From the NCBI GenBank assembly GCA_903828535.1, contig CAIKMN010000036.1:62001-126000 (forward strand): a stretch of 64,000 bases of DNA. The letters are read 5' to 3'. The translations under genes were made by a program, and so were the position numbers. Position 1 is the first letter of the stretch. Each line of letters opens with the position of its first letter. The DNA is from an uncultured Curvibacter sp. (lineage in GTDB: Bacteria > Pseudomonadota > Gammaproteobacteria > Burkholderiales > Burkholderiaceae_C). The notes under the pieces were generated by a model. The model searched no databases and had not been told where the DNA came from. It saw nothing but the letters and a program-made list of their open reading frames with translations. Shown one piece after another: positions 1 to 10,462 of this stretch.

Positions 1-578
1 GTCACAACGTCAGAAACGCCTTGGCAGTCATCGCAGGGGCCCTCGCTGCCGGCGTGCCCTTGACGGACATCGTTAAAGGCTTGGAATCGTTTCGGGCTGT
101 CAGCGGTCGCTCGAGGGTTTTGACCCTTTCGCGCGCGCCTGAACCGCTGACCGTGGTGGACGATACCTACAACGCCAACCCCGACTCGGTGCGCGCCGCG
201 ATTCAGATGTTGGCGGGTTTGCCAGCGCCGCGTTTGCTGGTTTTGGGCGATATGGGCGAAGTGGGTGATCAGGGTCCAGCATTCCACACCGAAGCCGGTG
301 TGGAAGCAAAGGCAGCCGGCATTGATCACTTGTTCACCTTGGGCGCATTGAGTCAAGCCAGCGCCAAGGCCTTTACAGGCGCTCGCCACTTCGAAGACAT
401 CGATGCATTGAATCAAGCCGTCAACAACGAGCTGCCCCAACTCGGCTCGATGTTGGTCAAAGGCTCTCGGTTCATGAAGATGGAGCGCGTCATTGCGAGT
501 CTGCCAGAAATGGTGGCGCCAACCCCCTCGACCAGCCCTCGACAAAAGAATTCAAAGGAAGGGCTCACATGCTCCTAA
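1..578 (+). CDS. murF: UDP-N-acetylmuramoyl-tripeptide--D-alanyl-D-alanine ligase, C-terminal part
   Basis: The reading frame is open from the left edge (codons begin at base 3, reading HNVRNALAV), so the N-terminal half, including the ATP-binding loop, lies outside the window. What remains is the C-terminal ligase domain, with the MurF-typical [15 protein letters not shown] segment and the LGDMGEVGD motif. The enzyme adds D-Ala-D-Ala to the UDP-MurNAc-tripeptide in the cytoplasm, the last step before the lipid-linked stage. The stop codon overlaps the start of mraY by 10 bases, indicating translation coupling in the dcw operon. Identity is secure from sequence and position; only the missing start is unresolved. 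Confidence 0.95.
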   Translation, partial: HNVRNALAVIAGALAAGVPLTDIVKGLESFRAVSGRSRVLTLSRAPEPLTVVDDTYNANPDSVRAAIQMLAGLPAPRLLVLGDMGEVGDQGPAFHTEAGVEAKAAGIDHLFTLGALSQASAKAFTGARHFEDIDALNQAVNNELPQLGSMLVKGSRFMKMERVIASLPEMVAPTPSTSPRQKNSKEGLTCS

Positions 579-1747
579 GTCTTGCCCAGTGGTTACAAAG
601 CATGTCGCCTGACTTCGGCTTTTTCCGGGTGTTTCAGTACCTGACGTTCCGGGCGGTGATGGCGGCGTTGACGTCTTTGCTGATTGGCTTGGCAGCAGGC
701 CCTTATGTCATACGGCGCCTGACGGAGCTGAAGGTGGGCCAACCCATTCGGGGCTACGGCATGGAAACCCACTTCAGCAAAAGCGGGACGCCCACCATGG
801 GGGGTGTGTTGATCTTATTGGCCATCGCGATTTCGACGCTGTTGTGGTTTGACCTGAGCAACCGTTTTGTCTGGATTGTGCTGATCGTGACGCTGGGCTT
901 TGGTGCCATTGGCTGGGTGGACGATTGGCGCAAGGTGGTGCGCAAAGACCCCGAGGGCATGCGGTCCCGTGAAAAATACTTTTGGCAATCGGTCGTCGGT
1001 TTGTTGGCCGCGGTTTATTTGGTGTTCAGCATTTCGGAAAGTTCCAACCTCAAGGTCATCCATTTGTTCATGACTTGGGTGGGCTCTGGGTTCGACGTGA
1101 ACTTGCCCCCCAAGGCGGGTTTGTTTGTGCCTTTCTTCAAAGAAGTCAATTACCCCTTGGGGGTTTTGGGCTTTGTGGTGATGAGTTATTTGGTGATCGT
1201 TGGCACCAGCAACGCCGTCAATTTGACCGATGGTTTGGATGGCTTGGCGATCATGCCGGTGGTCATGGTGGGCTCGGCCTTGGGGGTCTTTGCTTATGTC
1301 ACCGGCAGCTCGGTGTACTCCAAATACCTGCTGTTTCCATCGATACCCGGCTCGGGCGAATTGTTGATTTTTTGTGCAGCCATGGCCGGTGCTGGCTTGG
1401 CCTTTTTGTGGTTCAACACGCATCCCGCGCAGGTTTTCATGGGCGATGTCGGCGCGCTGGCTCTAGGGGGCGCGCTCGGCACGATTGCCGTGATTGTTCG
1501 CCAAGAAATTGTATTGGCCATCATGGGCGGCGTTTTTGTCGTAGAGGCCTTGTCGGTGATGGCGCAGGTGACTTGGTTCAAGTACACGCGGAAAAAATAC
1601 GGCGAGGGCCGGCGCCTGTTGAAGATGGCGCCTCTGCACCACCATTTTGAAAAAACGGGCTGGAAAGAAACCCAGGTGGTGGTCCGCTTTTGGATCATCA
1701 CCATGTTGTTGTGCTTGTTGGGTTTGGCTTCGCTGAAATTGCGTTGA
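569..1747 (+). CDS. mraY: Phospho-N-acetylmuramoyl-pentapeptide transferase
   Basis: MraY moves phospho-MurNAc-pentapeptide from UDP onto undecaprenyl phosphate, making lipid I in the inner membrane. The 392-residue product has about ten hydrophobic segments. Family signatures are present: GTPTMGG near residue 73, the DDW aspartate pair near 118, [10 protein letters not shown] near 218 and the HHHFEKTGW loop near 356. Its length fits the long betaproteobacterial form. The start ATG lies inside the murF tail behind a GGAAGGG ribosome-binding site. A 19-base gap separates it from murD. Confidence 0.98.
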   Translation: MLLSLAQWLQSMSPDFGFFRVFQYLTFRAVMAALTSLLIGLAAGPYVIRRLTELKVGQPIRGYGMETHFSKSGTPTMGGVLILLAIAISTLLWFDLSNRFVWIVLIVTLGFGAIGWVDDWRKVVRKDPEGMRSREKYFWQSVVGLLAAVYLVFSISESSNLKVIHLFMTWVGSGFDVNLPPKAGLFVPFFKEVNYPLGVLGFVVMSYLVIVGTSNAVNLTDGLDGLAIMPVVMVGSALGVFAYVTGSSVYSKYLLFPSIPGSGELLIFCAAMAGAGLAFLWFNTHPAQVFMGDVGALALGGALGTIAVIVRQEIVLAIMGGVFVVEALSVMAQVTWFKYTRKKYGEGRRLLKMAPLHHHFEKTGWKETQVVVRFWIITMLLCLLGLASLKLR

Positions 1748-1766
1748 AGGGAAGACGGTTTCGAAC

Positions 1767-3392
1767 ATGAACAGTTTGCGCGATCAAAACGTTCTCATCT
1801 TGGGCTTGGGGGCCTCTGGGCTTGCCATGGCCAAGTGGTGCGCGCGCGCAGGGGCCCGAGTGACGGTGCGAGACACGCGCAGCGATCCTCCGCAATTAGC
1901 GGCTTTGCATGTTTGGAATGAGGCAGGCTTATCTGACCAGCCCCCATTTGATCAGGCGCCGGTGTTTGAAAGTGGCGCTTTGGACGATCCATTGACCTTG
2001 GACCGCGTGGCAAGAGGAGACTTCCGCGCGGTTTTGATATCGCCAGGATTGTTGCCGAGCCAAACGGCTGCGGTGCTCGATGCGGCGCGACATGCGGGGA
2101 GTCAAACCAGACTTTGGGTGGGAGGTGAGTTGAGTTTGTTTGCGCAAGGTTTGCGTGAGCTGCATGAGGTGAGCGGCTACTCGCCCAAGGTGCTGGCCAT
2201 CACTGGCACCAATGGCAAAACCACCGTGACGGCGTTGACAGGCCATTTGTTGCATCGCGCCGGACAGCAAGTGGCGATCGCTGGCAACATTGGCCCCACC
2301 TTGCTAGACACCTTGCAAGAAGCCATCGACGCCTCCAAAACAGGCACGGCTTTGCCACAGTCTTGGGTGTTGGAACTTTCTAGTTTTCAACTGGCCACTT
2401 CCGACGGCTTTGAACCCACCGCCGCCACGGTATTGAACCTCAGTCAAGACCATTTGGATTGGCACGGCAACATGGCGAACTACGCGGCAGCGAAAGCCCG
2501 TATTTTTGGTGAGCAAGGTTTGTGGGTCTTAAACCGCGACGATGCTGCTGTGATGGCCATGCTGCCAGATTCCGCGATTCAAACAGAGAAATCTGGAACC
2601 CCCAAGAAATCAGGCAAACCAGATAAAAACAAGCCTCTGCGTGCCTGTCTGACATTTGGCCAGGGCCTACCGACTCGCCCTGGCGATTACGGTTTGGAAA
2701 CCGTCAATGGCATGACCTGGTTGGTGCGCGCAATGGAAAGCGATTTCCCTTTGAAACGCGGCCAAGTTTCGGAGGGGCCCTTGCTCATGCAACGCCTCAT
2801 GCCTGCTGATGTGTTGCGCATTCGAGGCCGCCACAACGCGACGAATGCCTTGGCGGCCCTGGCACTGGCCCATTCAACCGGCGCGGCCTTGGGGCCCTTG
2901 CTCCATGGCCTGCGTGATTACCGCGGCGAGCCCCACCGCGTTCAGGCCATTGGTTTGATCGATGGCATTGAGTATTTTGACGACAGCAAAGGCACCAATG
3001 TGGGCGCCACTTTGGCGGCCCTACAAGGCTTGGGCGCTGACCGAAAGTTGGTCTTGATTTTGGGTGGCGTGGGCAAAGGTCAAGACTTCAGTCCCCTGGC
3101 CGACTCGGTTCAGCGCTTTGTTCGCGGGGTGGTCTTGATCGGGCGCGATGCCCCGCAAATTCGGGAAGCCTTGCAATCCACCGGCGTGCCGATGCAAGAT
3201 GCCTCGGACATGACGCAGGCGGTGCACGTGGCCACTGAATGGGCGCAAGCTGGCGACGCGGTGTTGATGTCTCCTGCCTGTGCCAGCTTTGACATGTTCA
3301 AAGACTATGCGCACCGCGCTGAAGTGTTTGTGGCGGCCGTGTCTGAGTTGGCGCTGGAGCGTGGTGCTGAATTAGAAGGAGCGATGTCATGA
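1767..3392 (+). CDS. murD: UDP-N-acetylmuramoyl-L-alanine--D-glutamate ligase
   Basis: MurD adds D-glutamate to UDP-MurNAc-L-Ala in the cytoplasm. The protein has an N-terminal Rossmann-like segment ([13 protein letters not shown]), the ATP loop GTNGKTT near residue 147 and a C-terminal ligase domain with the DDSKGTN motif. At 541 residues it is longer than the E. coli enzyme (about 440). Extra length includes a lysine-rich insertion near residues 271-290 ([19 protein letters not shown]), which looks like a surface loop; longer MurD proteins are common in Burkholderiales. It ends in an ATGA overlap with ftsW. Confidence 0.97.
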   Translation: MNSLRDQNVLILGLGASGLAMAKWCARAGARVTVRDTRSDPPQLAALHVWNEAGLSDQPPFDQAPVFESGALDDPLTLDRVARGDFRAVLISPGLLPSQTAAVLDAARHAGSQTRLWVGGELSLFAQGLRELHEVSGYSPKVLAITGTNGKTTVTALTGHLLHRAGQQVAIAGNIGPTLLDTLQEAIDASKTGTALPQSWVLELSSFQLATSDGFEPTAATVLNLSQDHLDWHGNMANYAAAKARIFGEQGLWVLNRDDAAVMAMLPDSAIQTEKSGTPKKSGKPDKNKPLRACLTFGQGLPTRPGDYGLETVNGMTWLVRAMESDFPLKRGQVSEGPLLMQRLMPADVLRIRGRHNATNALAALALAHSTGAALGPLLHGLRDYRGEPHRVQAIGLIDGIEYFDDSKGTNVGATLAALQGLGADRKLVLILGGVGKGQDFSPLADSVQRFVRGVVLIGRDAPQIREALQSTGVPMQDASDMTQAVHVATEWAQAGDAVLMSPACASFDMFKDYAHRAEVFVAAVSELALERGAELEGAMS

Positions 3393-4675
3393 GCGACAAC
3401 GCGACCCGATTCTTCAGCCTGCGAGCCCGCATCGCGGGCGTGAAGGGTCTGTTTGGCGTTTCGACTGAGCCGCCCACCGACGTCATTCCGGTGCGCACCT
3501 GGTCGGGTTACGAAGGCCGTGGCGCCAGCCCTGCAGTGAATGCGCAAGGACTCGATTGGGCCTTGGTGGGTGTCACCTTGGCTTTGCTGATTTGGGGCTT
3601 GGTCATGGTCTATTCAGCCTCCATTGCCATGCCTGAGAACCCCCGCTTCTCGCAGTACACGCACACCTATTTCTTGACCCGCCATTTACTTTGGCTGTTC
3701 ATTGGGGTCGTGGCTGCCATGAGCGCCTTCCAAGTCCCGACGGCGCGTTGGGAGCAAATGGCGCGCTGGTTGTTTGTCGGGTCTTTGGTTTCTTTGATCG
3801 TGGTCTTGATCCCCCATGTGGGCAAAGTGGTTTACGGTGCCCGTCGCTGGATAGCGGTCGGGCCGATTGGGTTCCAGCCTTCAGAACTGGCCAAGCTGGC
3901 GGTCTTGCTCTATGCCTCGGATTACATGGTTCGCAAGATGGAAGTCAAAGAAAAATTCTTCAAGGCCGTCGCACCGATGGCCATTGCCGTGGGCGTGGTC
4001 GGCTTGTTGTTGCTGGCCGAGCCTGACTTCGGGGCTTTCATGGTGATCGCCGTGATCGCCATGGGCATCTTGTTCTTGGGTGGCGTGAATGCCCGAATGT
4101 TTTTCCTCATCACCATCTTGTTGGTGTTGGTGTTTGGCTTCATCATCGCGACCTCTGAATGGCGACGTGAGCGGATCTTCGCTTACCTCGACCCTTGGAC
4201 CGAAAAGCATGCTTTGGGCAAGGGCTACCAGTTGTCGCATTCTTTAATTGCCATCGGTCGAGGTGAAATCTTTGGGGTGGGCTTGGGCGGCAGCGTTGAA
4301 AAACTGCATTGGCTGCCAGAAGCCCACACCGACTTTTTGCTGGCCGTGATCGGTGAAGAATTTGGCTTGGTGGGCGTCTTGACGGTCATTGGCTTGTTCT
4401 TCTGGATGACCCGTCGTATGATGCACATCGGCCGTCAAGCGATTGCGTTGGACCGGGTTTTTGCGGGGTTGGTGGCCCAGGGTGTGGGCGTTTGGATTGG
4501 CTTCCAAGCCTTCATCAACATGGGGGTTAACCTTGGCGCTTTGCCCACCAAGGGCTTGACCTTGCCCTTGATGAGCTACGGCGGCTCGGCGATTTTGATG
4601 AACCTCGTGGTGATCGCTTTGGTGCTGCGCATCGATTGGGAAAACAAACTCATGATGCGGGGAGGTCGGCTGTGA
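3389..4675 (+). CDS. ftsW: Peptidoglycan glycosyltransferase FtsW (SEDS family)
   Basis: FtsW is the septal SEDS-family glycan polymerase that works with FtsI during division. The 428-residue protein has an unusually long cytoplasmic N-terminus (about 55 residues) before the first of roughly ten membrane segments. SEDS signatures are visible: [18 protein letters not shown] near residue 150, the [19 protein letters not shown] region and the C-terminal PLMSYGGSA. Starts in an ATGA overlap with murD and ends in a GTGA overlap with murG, so all three are translationally coupled. Confidence 0.97.
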   Translation: MSDNATRFFSLRARIAGVKGLFGVSTEPPTDVIPVRTWSGYEGRGASPAVNAQGLDWALVGVTLALLIWGLVMVYSASIAMPENPRFSQYTHTYFLTRHLLWLFIGVVAAMSAFQVPTARWEQMARWLFVGSLVSLIVVLIPHVGKVVYGARRWIAVGPIGFQPSELAKLAVLLYASDYMVRKMEVKEKFFKAVAPMAIAVGVVGLLLLAEPDFGAFMVIAVIAMGILFLGGVNARMFFLITILLVLVFGFIIATSEWRRERIFAYLDPWTEKHALGKGYQLSHSLIAIGRGEIFGVGLGGSVEKLHWLPEAHTDFLLAVIGEEFGLVGVLTVIGLFFWMTRRMMHIGRQAIALDRVFAGLVAQGVGVWIGFQAFINMGVNLGALPTKGLTLPLMSYGGSAILMNLVVIALVLRIDWENKLMMRGGRL

Positions 4676-5778
4676 CGAAGACGGCTTTGATCATGGCCGG
4701 CGGCACGGGTGGCCACATCTTCCCGGGCTTGGCGGTTGCGCAAGCCTTGCGAGAAGCCAACTGGCAAGTGCATTGGTTGGGCGCGCCAGAGAGCATGGAA
4801 GCCCATTTGGTGCCGCCCCAAGGTTTTGCATTTGAAGCCATTGCCTTTTCAGGTTTGCGCGGCAAAGGCGTGGGGACCTGGTTGCGCTTGCCGGCGAAAC
4901 TGGGGTCTGCCTTAATGCAAAGCGCCCAAGTGTTGCGCCGGGTCAAGCCCGATGTGGTGCTGGGCTTTGGGGGCTACATCTCTTTCCCCGCCGGCTTGAT
5001 GGCCCTCTTGATGGGCAGGCCCTTGGTCTTGCACGAGCAAAACTCGGTGGCGGGGTTGGCCAACAAACTTTTGGCAAAGTTGGCGCAGCGGGTGCTGATC
5101 GCTTTTCCCAAGGCCTTGCCAGGAGCCACTTGGATTGGCAACCCGTTGCGGGAGCCTTTCTTGCAACAGGCTCAGCCCGATACCCGTTTTGCGAGCCGCA
5201 ACGGCCGCTTGCGCTTGTTGGTCTTGGGCGGCAGTTTGGGAGCCCAGGCTTTGAACGCCACTGTGCCGCAAGCCCTGGCGCTGATGCCGGTTGAAAAGCG
5301 ACCGCAGGTCTTGCATCAAGGCGGCGCCAAACAGATCGAGGCCTTGCGTACCCATTACACCCAAGCGGGTTTGTTGGCAAACGCCCACCCTGAACCCGGC
5401 GGCGCCGCCGCCATCGAGTTGACCCCTTTTATTGAAGACACCGCCGGTGCAATGGCTTGGGCCGATGTGGTGGTTTGTCGTTCAGGCGCCAGCACGGTGA
5501 CCGAATTGGCGGCCGTCGGCGCGCCCGCTTTGTTTGTGCCTTTCCCCCACGCGGTGGACGACCACCAAACCCACAATGCGCAATTTTTAGTCCAGGCGCA
5601 GGCGGCATGGCTCATGCCCCAAGCTGAATTAACCCCCCAGCGCTTGGCCGATTGGCTGAGTGGCCTGGACCGTGAACAGTTGTTGAAACACGCCATGCAA
5701 GCCAAGACCTTAGCCAAACCCCATGCCACGGAACAAGTGGTGCAAGCCTGTGAAAACCTCATCAAGGTGACGGCATGA
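4672..5778 (+). CDS. murG: UDP-N-acetylglucosamine--N-acetylmuramyl-(pentapeptide) pyrophosphoryl-undecaprenol transferase
   Basis: MurG adds GlcNAc to lipid I to give lipid II on the inner face of the membrane. I choose the GTG at 4672: it follows a GGAGG site by 6 bases, overlaps the ftsW stop as GTGA, and places the family N-terminus ([20 protein letters not shown]) at the start; an in-frame ATG at 4636 would add 12 residues of ftsW-coding sequence. The 368-residue GT28 protein shows [24 protein letters not shown] and [10 protein letters not shown]. It ends in an ATGA overlap with murC. Confidence 0.96.
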   Translation: MTKTALIMAGGTGGHIFPGLAVAQALREANWQVHWLGAPESMEAHLVPPQGFAFEAIAFSGLRGKGVGTWLRLPAKLGSALMQSAQVLRRVKPDVVLGFGGYISFPAGLMALLMGRPLVLHEQNSVAGLANKLLAKLAQRVLIAFPKALPGATWIGNPLREPFLQQAQPDTRFASRNGRLRLLVLGGSLGAQALNATVPQALALMPVEKRPQVLHQGGAKQIEALRTHYTQAGLLANAHPEPGGAAAIELTPFIEDTAGAMAWADVVVCRSGASTVTELAAVGAPALFVPFPHAVDDHQTHNAQFLVQAQAAWLMPQAELTPQRLADWLSGLDREQLLKHAMQAKTLAKPHATEQVVQACENLIKVTA

Positions 5779-7196
5779 AGCACGCCATACGCCACATTCA
5801 CTTTGTCGGCCTCGGTGGCTCCGGCATGAGCGGCATTGCCGAGGTGTTGTTCAATCTGGGCTACACGATTTCGGGCTCTGACTTGAACGACAGCGCCACC
5901 TTACGTCGATTACAAGATTTGGGAATGCGAGTCTTCGTCGGTCACGACCAAGCCAACGTGGAAGGGGCCGATGCCGTGGTCACCTCGACCGCGGTTCAGG
6001 CCGACAACCCCGAAGTACAAGCGGCCCGTGCCAAGCAAATCCCGGTCGTGCCCCGGGCCTTGATGTTGGCCGAATTGATGCGTTTGAAGCGCGGCATTGC
6101 GATTGCCGGTACGCACGGTAAAACCACCACCACCAGTTTGGTCACCAGCGTCTTGGCGGAGGCCGGTCTAGACCCCACTTTTGTCATTGGGGGGCGGCTC
6201 AACAGTGTGGGTGCGAATGCCAAGTTGGGCGGTGGTGAGTACATCGTGGTCGAGGCAGATGAGTCCGACGCTTCCTTCTTGAATCTGCTGCCGGTGATGG
6301 CGGTGGTGACTAACATCGACGCCGATCACATGGAAACCTATGGCCATGACTTTGCGCGTTTGAAGCAAGCCTTTGTTGACTTTTTGCACCGCATGCCGTT
6401 CTATGGCACCGCTATTTTGTGCACCGACGACCCGGCCATCTGCGACATTTTGGAGCAGGTGAATTGCCCCATTACCAGTTACGGCTTTGAGGAAGCGGCT
6501 CAAGTTCGGGCGGTCCAGGTGAAAGCCGTTGGCGCTCAAATGCACTTCACGGTGCAGCGGCGCAACGGCATTCAGTTGCCTGATTTGGACATCGTCCTGA
6601 ACTTGGCCGGCTTGCACAACGTGCTGAATGCGTTGTCGGCCATTGCCGTGGCCGTCGAATTGGGCATTGAAGACGCCGCTGTGCAGCGCGCTTTGGCGAA
6701 TTTCAAAGGCGTGGGGCGACGCTTCCAAAGTTATGGCGATTTGCCCTGTGTGGGGGGTGGGCATTTCACCGTCATCGACGACTATGGCCACCACCCCGTT
6801 GAAATGGCGGCGACCTTGTCCGCTGCCCGTGGTGCATTCCCGGGTCGGCGATTGGTACTGGCCTTTCAGCCACACCGATACACCCGCACCCGAGATTGTT
6901 TTGAGGACTTTGTCCAAGTGATTGGTCGTGCTGACGCGGTTTATTTGACCGAAGTCTACGCCGCCGGCGAGGCGCCGATTGTGGCGGCCGATGGGCGCGC
7001 ATTGGCCCGTGCGTTGCGCGTCGCAGGTCAGGTCGAACCTCAGTTTGTCGCGGCTGTGAGCGACTTGCCAGCGCTGATTGCACAACAAGCAGAAGCGGGA
7101 GATGTGGTGTTGTGCATGGGTGCCGGCACGATCGGCGGCTTGCCTGCCAAATTGGTGGCCCTGCGGGATGGTTCGGGGCAGGGGGGTGTGGAATGA
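5775..7196 (+). CDS. murC: UDP-N-acetylmuramate--L-alanine ligase
   Basis: MurC attaches L-alanine to UDP-MurNAc, the first amino-acid step of the stem peptide. Its 473 residues match the family. The UDP-binding [13 protein letters not shown] is at the N-terminus, the ATP loop GTHGKTTTT is near residue 112, EADESDASF near 157, and the DDYGHHPVE motif of the C-terminal domain near 335. It is coupled to murG and ddlB by ATGA overlaps on both sides. Confidence 0.98.
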   Translation: MKHAIRHIHFVGLGGSGMSGIAEVLFNLGYTISGSDLNDSATLRRLQDLGMRVFVGHDQANVEGADAVVTSTAVQADNPEVQAARAKQIPVVPRALMLAELMRLKRGIAIAGTHGKTTTTSLVTSVLAEAGLDPTFVIGGRLNSVGANAKLGGGEYIVVEADESDASFLNLLPVMAVVTNIDADHMETYGHDFARLKQAFVDFLHRMPFYGTAILCTDDPAICDILEQVNCPITSYGFEEAAQVRAVQVKAVGAQMHFTVQRRNGIQLPDLDIVLNLAGLHNVLNALSAIAVAVELGIEDAAVQRALANFKGVGRRFQSYGDLPCVGGGHFTVIDDYGHHPVEMAATLSAARGAFPGRRLVLAFQPHRYTRTRDCFEDFVQVIGRADAVYLTEVYAAGEAPIVAADGRALARALRVAGQVEPQFVAAVSDLPALIAQQAEAGDVVLCMGAGTIGGLPAKLVALRDGSGQGGVE

Positions 7197-8170
7197 GCCA
7201 GAATTCAGAAAGAAATCTTGGGCGAGTGGCCGTGCTTTTGGGCGGCAATTCGGGTGAACGCGAAGTGTCCTTGATGTCGGGTCAAGGCGTGCTCGAAGCC
7301 CTGCGCGCACGTGGCGTCGATGCGCATGCGTTTGACCCCGCGACTCAAGCACTTAGCGATCTGAAGGCCCAAGGGTTCGACCGCTGCTTCATTGCCTTGC
7401 ACGGCCGTGGCGGCGAGGACGGCACCATTCAAGGGGCGCTTGAATGGCTGGGCATTCCCTACACAGGCTCCGGTGTCGCGGCTTCCAGCGTGGCCATGGA
7501 CAAAACCATGACCAAGAAATTGTGGGCTTCTGAAGGCATCCCAACGCCCCGTTACCGAAGCTTCACTTCACTCGAAGTGCAATCGCTGGATGAAAGCGCT
7601 TTGGTCGAATTGGTGACAAATTTAGGCTTGCCATTGATTGTGAAACCACCCCATGAGGGCTCCTCGATTGGCGTGACCAAGGTCAAGGCTTTTGCAGAAT
7701 TGCGTGCGGCACTGAACTTGGCAGCGCAGCTGGATGACCACGTGTTGTGTGAAGAATTCATCGCTGGCGATGAAGTCACCTGTGCTGTTTTAGGCCAAGG
7801 TGTAGCCGCCCGAGCCTTGCCCGTGGTGCGCATTGCCGCGCCAGACGGTGCGTACGATTATCAAAACAAATACTTTACCGACAGCGTGCAATACCACTGC
7901 CCCAGTGGCTTGCCGGTTGCCGAGGAAGCCGCCCTTCAAAACTGGGTGTTGAAGGCGTTTCGTGCGCTGGGTTGCCGCGGGTGGGGACGCGCTGATGTGA
8001 TGATTCGCGCCAGCGATCGCCAGCCATTCTTGCTCGAGATGAACACCTCGCCGGGGATGACGTCGCACTCTTTGGTGCCGATGTCGGCCAAGGCGGCCGG
8101 CATTGAATACCCTGATTTGTGCGTGCAGGTGTTGTCGCAAGCCTGCCTTGACCGAGGGCCTGGCCAATGA
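7193..8170 (+). CDS. ddlB: D-alanine--D-alanine ligase
   Basis: Ddl joins two D-alanines for MurF. I choose the ATG at 7193 (ATGA overlap with the murC stop); an upstream in-frame ATG at 7112 would lie inside murC and add unrelated residues. The 325-residue ATP-grasp protein has [14 protein letters not shown] at the N-terminus, [10 protein letters not shown], the ATP-contact segment [15 protein letters not shown] and the metal/loop motif [15 protein letters not shown] near the C-terminus. Its place between murC and ftsQ marks it as the DdlB copy of the dcw cluster. It overlaps ftsQ by 4 bases. Confidence 0.97.
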   Translation: MSQNSERNLGRVAVLLGGNSGEREVSLMSGQGVLEALRARGVDAHAFDPATQALSDLKAQGFDRCFIALHGRGGEDGTIQGALEWLGIPYTGSGVAASSVAMDKTMTKKLWASEGIPTPRYRSFTSLEVQSLDESALVELVTNLGLPLIVKPPHEGSSIGVTKVKAFAELRAALNLAAQLDDHVLCEEFIAGDEVTCAVLGQGVAARALPVVRIAAPDGAYDYQNKYFTDSVQYHCPSGLPVAEEAALQNWVLKAFRALGCRGWGRADVMIRASDRQPFLLEMNTSPGMTSHSLVPMSAKAAGIEYPDLCVQVLSQACLDRGPGQ

Positions 8171-9051
8171 ACCGCCGTGCCCACGTTCAACATGGTTTTG
8201 CGCAGAGCCAAGCGGGGAGTGGTTCCCGTGCGGGGGCCAGGGCCGAGCCGTTGGCGTGGGACGTGCGTGCGATGCGGCGCTTAACCGCTTTGATGCTGTG
8301 GGTGATGTTGGCATTGGCCGTCATCCTCGCGGGCAATTGGCTGCTGAGCAGGCCCCAGTTTTCAATTGGTCAAATCGTGGTGCGCGGTGATGTGAGCCAC
8401 AACAACGACGTGACCTTGCGGGCCAACGTGGTCCATCAGTTGTCGGGCAATTTCTTCTCTATCAATTTGCGCCAAGCCAAGGCCGCTTTTGAATCAGTGC
8501 CATGGGTGCGTCATGCCCAGGTGCGCCGCGGATTTCCAAATCGTTTGATTGTTAACCTAGAAGAACACAAGCCTTTCGCATTTTGGGGTGAGGACGGCGC
8601 CTCCACTTTGGTCAACCCGTTTGGCGAGGTTTTTGACGCCAACGTGGGTGAGATTGACCAAGATGAATTGCCGCGCTTGAATGGCCCCATCGACTTGGCC
8701 CCGCAAGTGGTGGATTTATTCCGGCGATTGGGCCCCGTCTTGGCCCCACTGGGCTTTGAGGTGGACGCTTTGGAATTGGATCGCCACGGCGACTGGCATG
8801 CCACGCTGAATACCGGTGCTGAGTTGGTGTTGGGCTCTGGCAACTTGGACCAAGTGTTGGCGAGAACCCAAGTTTTTTGCGCCACGCTGACGGAGATCAG
8901 CGCCCGCTACAACCGCCGCGCAACGGCGCTGGCTTCAGCCGATTTACGACACAACCAAGGCTATGCCTTGCAACTCAAAGGCGTGACCACGCTCAGTAAC
9001 GAGGCCGCGTCCACCCTTCCCATTCAACACGACTCTCACTCCCACAGGTGA
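8167..9051 (+). CDS. ftsQ: Cell division protein FtsQ
   Basis: FtsQ is a bitopic inner-membrane protein that links early and late divisome proteins through FtsB/FtsL. The 294-residue product has a basic cytoplasmic tail of about 38 residues, one membrane segment at about 39-61, a POTRA domain after it ([16 protein letters not shown], with [15 protein letters not shown]) and the FtsQ beta domain. Sequence conservation in this family is low, but architecture and position between ddlB and ftsA make the call firm. Confidence 0.95.
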   Translation: MNRRAHVQHGFAQSQAGSGSRAGARAEPLAWDVRAMRRLTALMLWVMLALAVILAGNWLLSRPQFSIGQIVVRGDVSHNNDVTLRANVVHQLSGNFFSINLRQAKAAFESVPWVRHAQVRRGFPNRLIVNLEEHKPFAFWGEDGASTLVNPFGEVFDANVGEIDQDELPRLNGPIDLAPQVVDLFRRLGPVLAPLGFEVDALELDRHGDWHATLNTGAELVLGSGNLDQVLARTQVFCATLTEISARYNRRATALASADLRHNQGYALQLKGVTTLSNEAASTLPIQHDSHSHR

Positions 9052-9054
9052 CCC

Positions 9055-10284
9055 ATGGCTAAAGAATACAAAGACCTTGTTGTTGGACTCGATATCGGCA
9101 CCGCCAAAGTGATGGTGGTTGTGGCCGAAGTCATGCCCGGCGGTGAACTCAAATTGGCCGGCTTCGGCGTGGCGCCCAGCAGCGGCTTGAAGCGGGGAGT
9201 GGTGGTCAACATCGACGCCACCGTGCAGAGTATTCAACAAGCCTTGCGCGAAGCCGAATTGATGGCCGATTGCAAAATCACTCGGGTCTACACCGGCATC
9301 ACCGGCAGTCACATTCGGGGCTTGAACTCCAGCGGCATGGTGGCCGTGAAAGACAAAGAAGTCACCCCCGCCGATGTGGCGCGCGTGGTGGAAACCGCCA
9401 AGGCCATCAACATTTCGACCGACCAGCGCTTGTTGTTGGTCGAGCCCCAAGAATTTGTCATTGATGGTCAAGATGTGCGCGAACCGATCGGCATGAATGG
9501 ACTGCGCTTGGAGGCCAAGGTGCACATTGTGACCGGCGCCCAAAGTGCCGCCGAGAACATTTTGAAGTGCGTGCGCCGCTGCGGTCTGGACGTTGAGCAA
9601 TTGATGCTCAATCCTTTGGCCTCGAGCCTGTCTGTGTTGACCGACGATGAACGTGAATTGGGCGTGGCGGTGGTGGACATCGGCGCCGGAACCACGGACG
9701 TGGCGATTTTCACGAATGGCGCGATTCGCCACACGGCGGTCATTCCGATCGCAGGCGATTTGATCACCAGCGACATTGCCATGGCGCTTCGCACCCCGAC
9801 CAAAGACGCCGAAGAAATCAAAGTGGAAGCCGGTTTCGCCAAGCAACTGCTGACCGACGCCGAGTCACAAGTTGAAGTCCCTGGTTTGGGCGATCGCGGT
9901 CCCCGCATGTTGAGCCGCCAAGCATTGGCGGGCGTGATTGAGCCGCGGGTGGAAGAAATTTTTTCACTGGTGCAACAGGTCATCCGTGAGTCTGGTTATG
10001 AAGAAGTGTTGTCCTCGGGCATTGTGCTGACGGGCGGTAGCGCCGTGATGCCCGGCATGATGGAATTGGGCGAAGACATTTTCTTGAAGCCCGTGCGCCG
10101 CGGCCTGCCGCAATACAGCGGGGGCCTCGCGGACATGGTGGCCTTGCCGCGTGCCGCCACGGTGATGGGCATGCTCGAAGAAGCCAGATTGGCACGGGTG
10201 CGCGGTTTCAAGGTGGCGCAAAAGAACAGTTCGATGAAGAACGCTTTTGGCCGCTTCAAAGACATTTTGTTGGGGAGCTTTTGA
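9055..10284 (+). CDS. ftsA: Cell division protein FtsA
   Basis: FtsA is the actin-like protein that tethers FtsZ to the membrane. The 409-residue product starts with the phosphate-1 motif DLVVGLDIGTAKV, has the FtsA-specific SHIRGLNSSGMVAV region (1C domain) and the phosphate-2 motif VVDIGAGTTDVAIF near 205, and ends in an amphipathic stretch (FGRFKDILLGSF) expected to be the membrane-targeting helix. Only 3 bases separate it from ftsQ. Confidence 0.98.
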   Translation: MAKEYKDLVVGLDIGTAKVMVVVAEVMPGGELKLAGFGVAPSSGLKRGVVVNIDATVQSIQQALREAELMADCKITRVYTGITGSHIRGLNSSGMVAVKDKEVTPADVARVVETAKAINISTDQRLLLVEPQEFVIDGQDVREPIGMNGLRLEAKVHIVTGAQSAAENILKCVRRCGLDVEQLMLNPLASSLSVLTDDERELGVAVVDIGAGTTDVAIFTNGAIRHTAVIPIAGDLITSDIAMALRTPTKDAEEIKVEAGFAKQLLTDAESQVEVPGLGDRGPRMLSRQALAGVIEPRVEEIFSLVQQVIRESGYEEVLSSGIVLTGGSAVMPGMMELGEDIFLKPVRRGLPQYSGGLADMVALPRAATVMGMLEEARLARVRGFKVAQKNSSMKNAFGRFKDILLGSF

Positions 10285-10462
10285 ATATGAATGCCCCACT
10301 TCCAAAGCGTCTTTGGCGCTCTGCACTTGAAGCTTCTTGTTGGCTGGCAAGGGCCAGCCCACCTCGAGGAGGGCCTTGATTGAAGACCCCTCAAAAAGAA
10401 TCCAAACACATCAAAGCAACTGCAGTTTCAAGTACCGATTTAAGAAGTTTTAGGAGTTACAA
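10285..10462 (+). promoter_or_regulatory. ftsA-ftsZ intergenic leader with a hairpin
   Basis: This 178-base gap is long for a cluster whose other genes overlap, so it probably holds an ftsZ promoter or a leader controlling FtsZ dose. A 7-bp hairpin is directly visible: GGCTGGC at 10342-10348 pairs with GCCAGCC at 10353-10359 around AAGG. No T-run follows, so it is not an intrinsic terminator. The ftsZ ribosome-binding site AGGAG is at 10452-10456. I cannot place a promoter with confidence. Confidence 0.4.

Noticed and set aside
815-1423. 202-codon minus-strand ORF inside mraY, and similar long antisense ORFs throughout the window
   Set aside because: They are shadows of GC-biased coding frames and lack starts, motifs or sensible composition.
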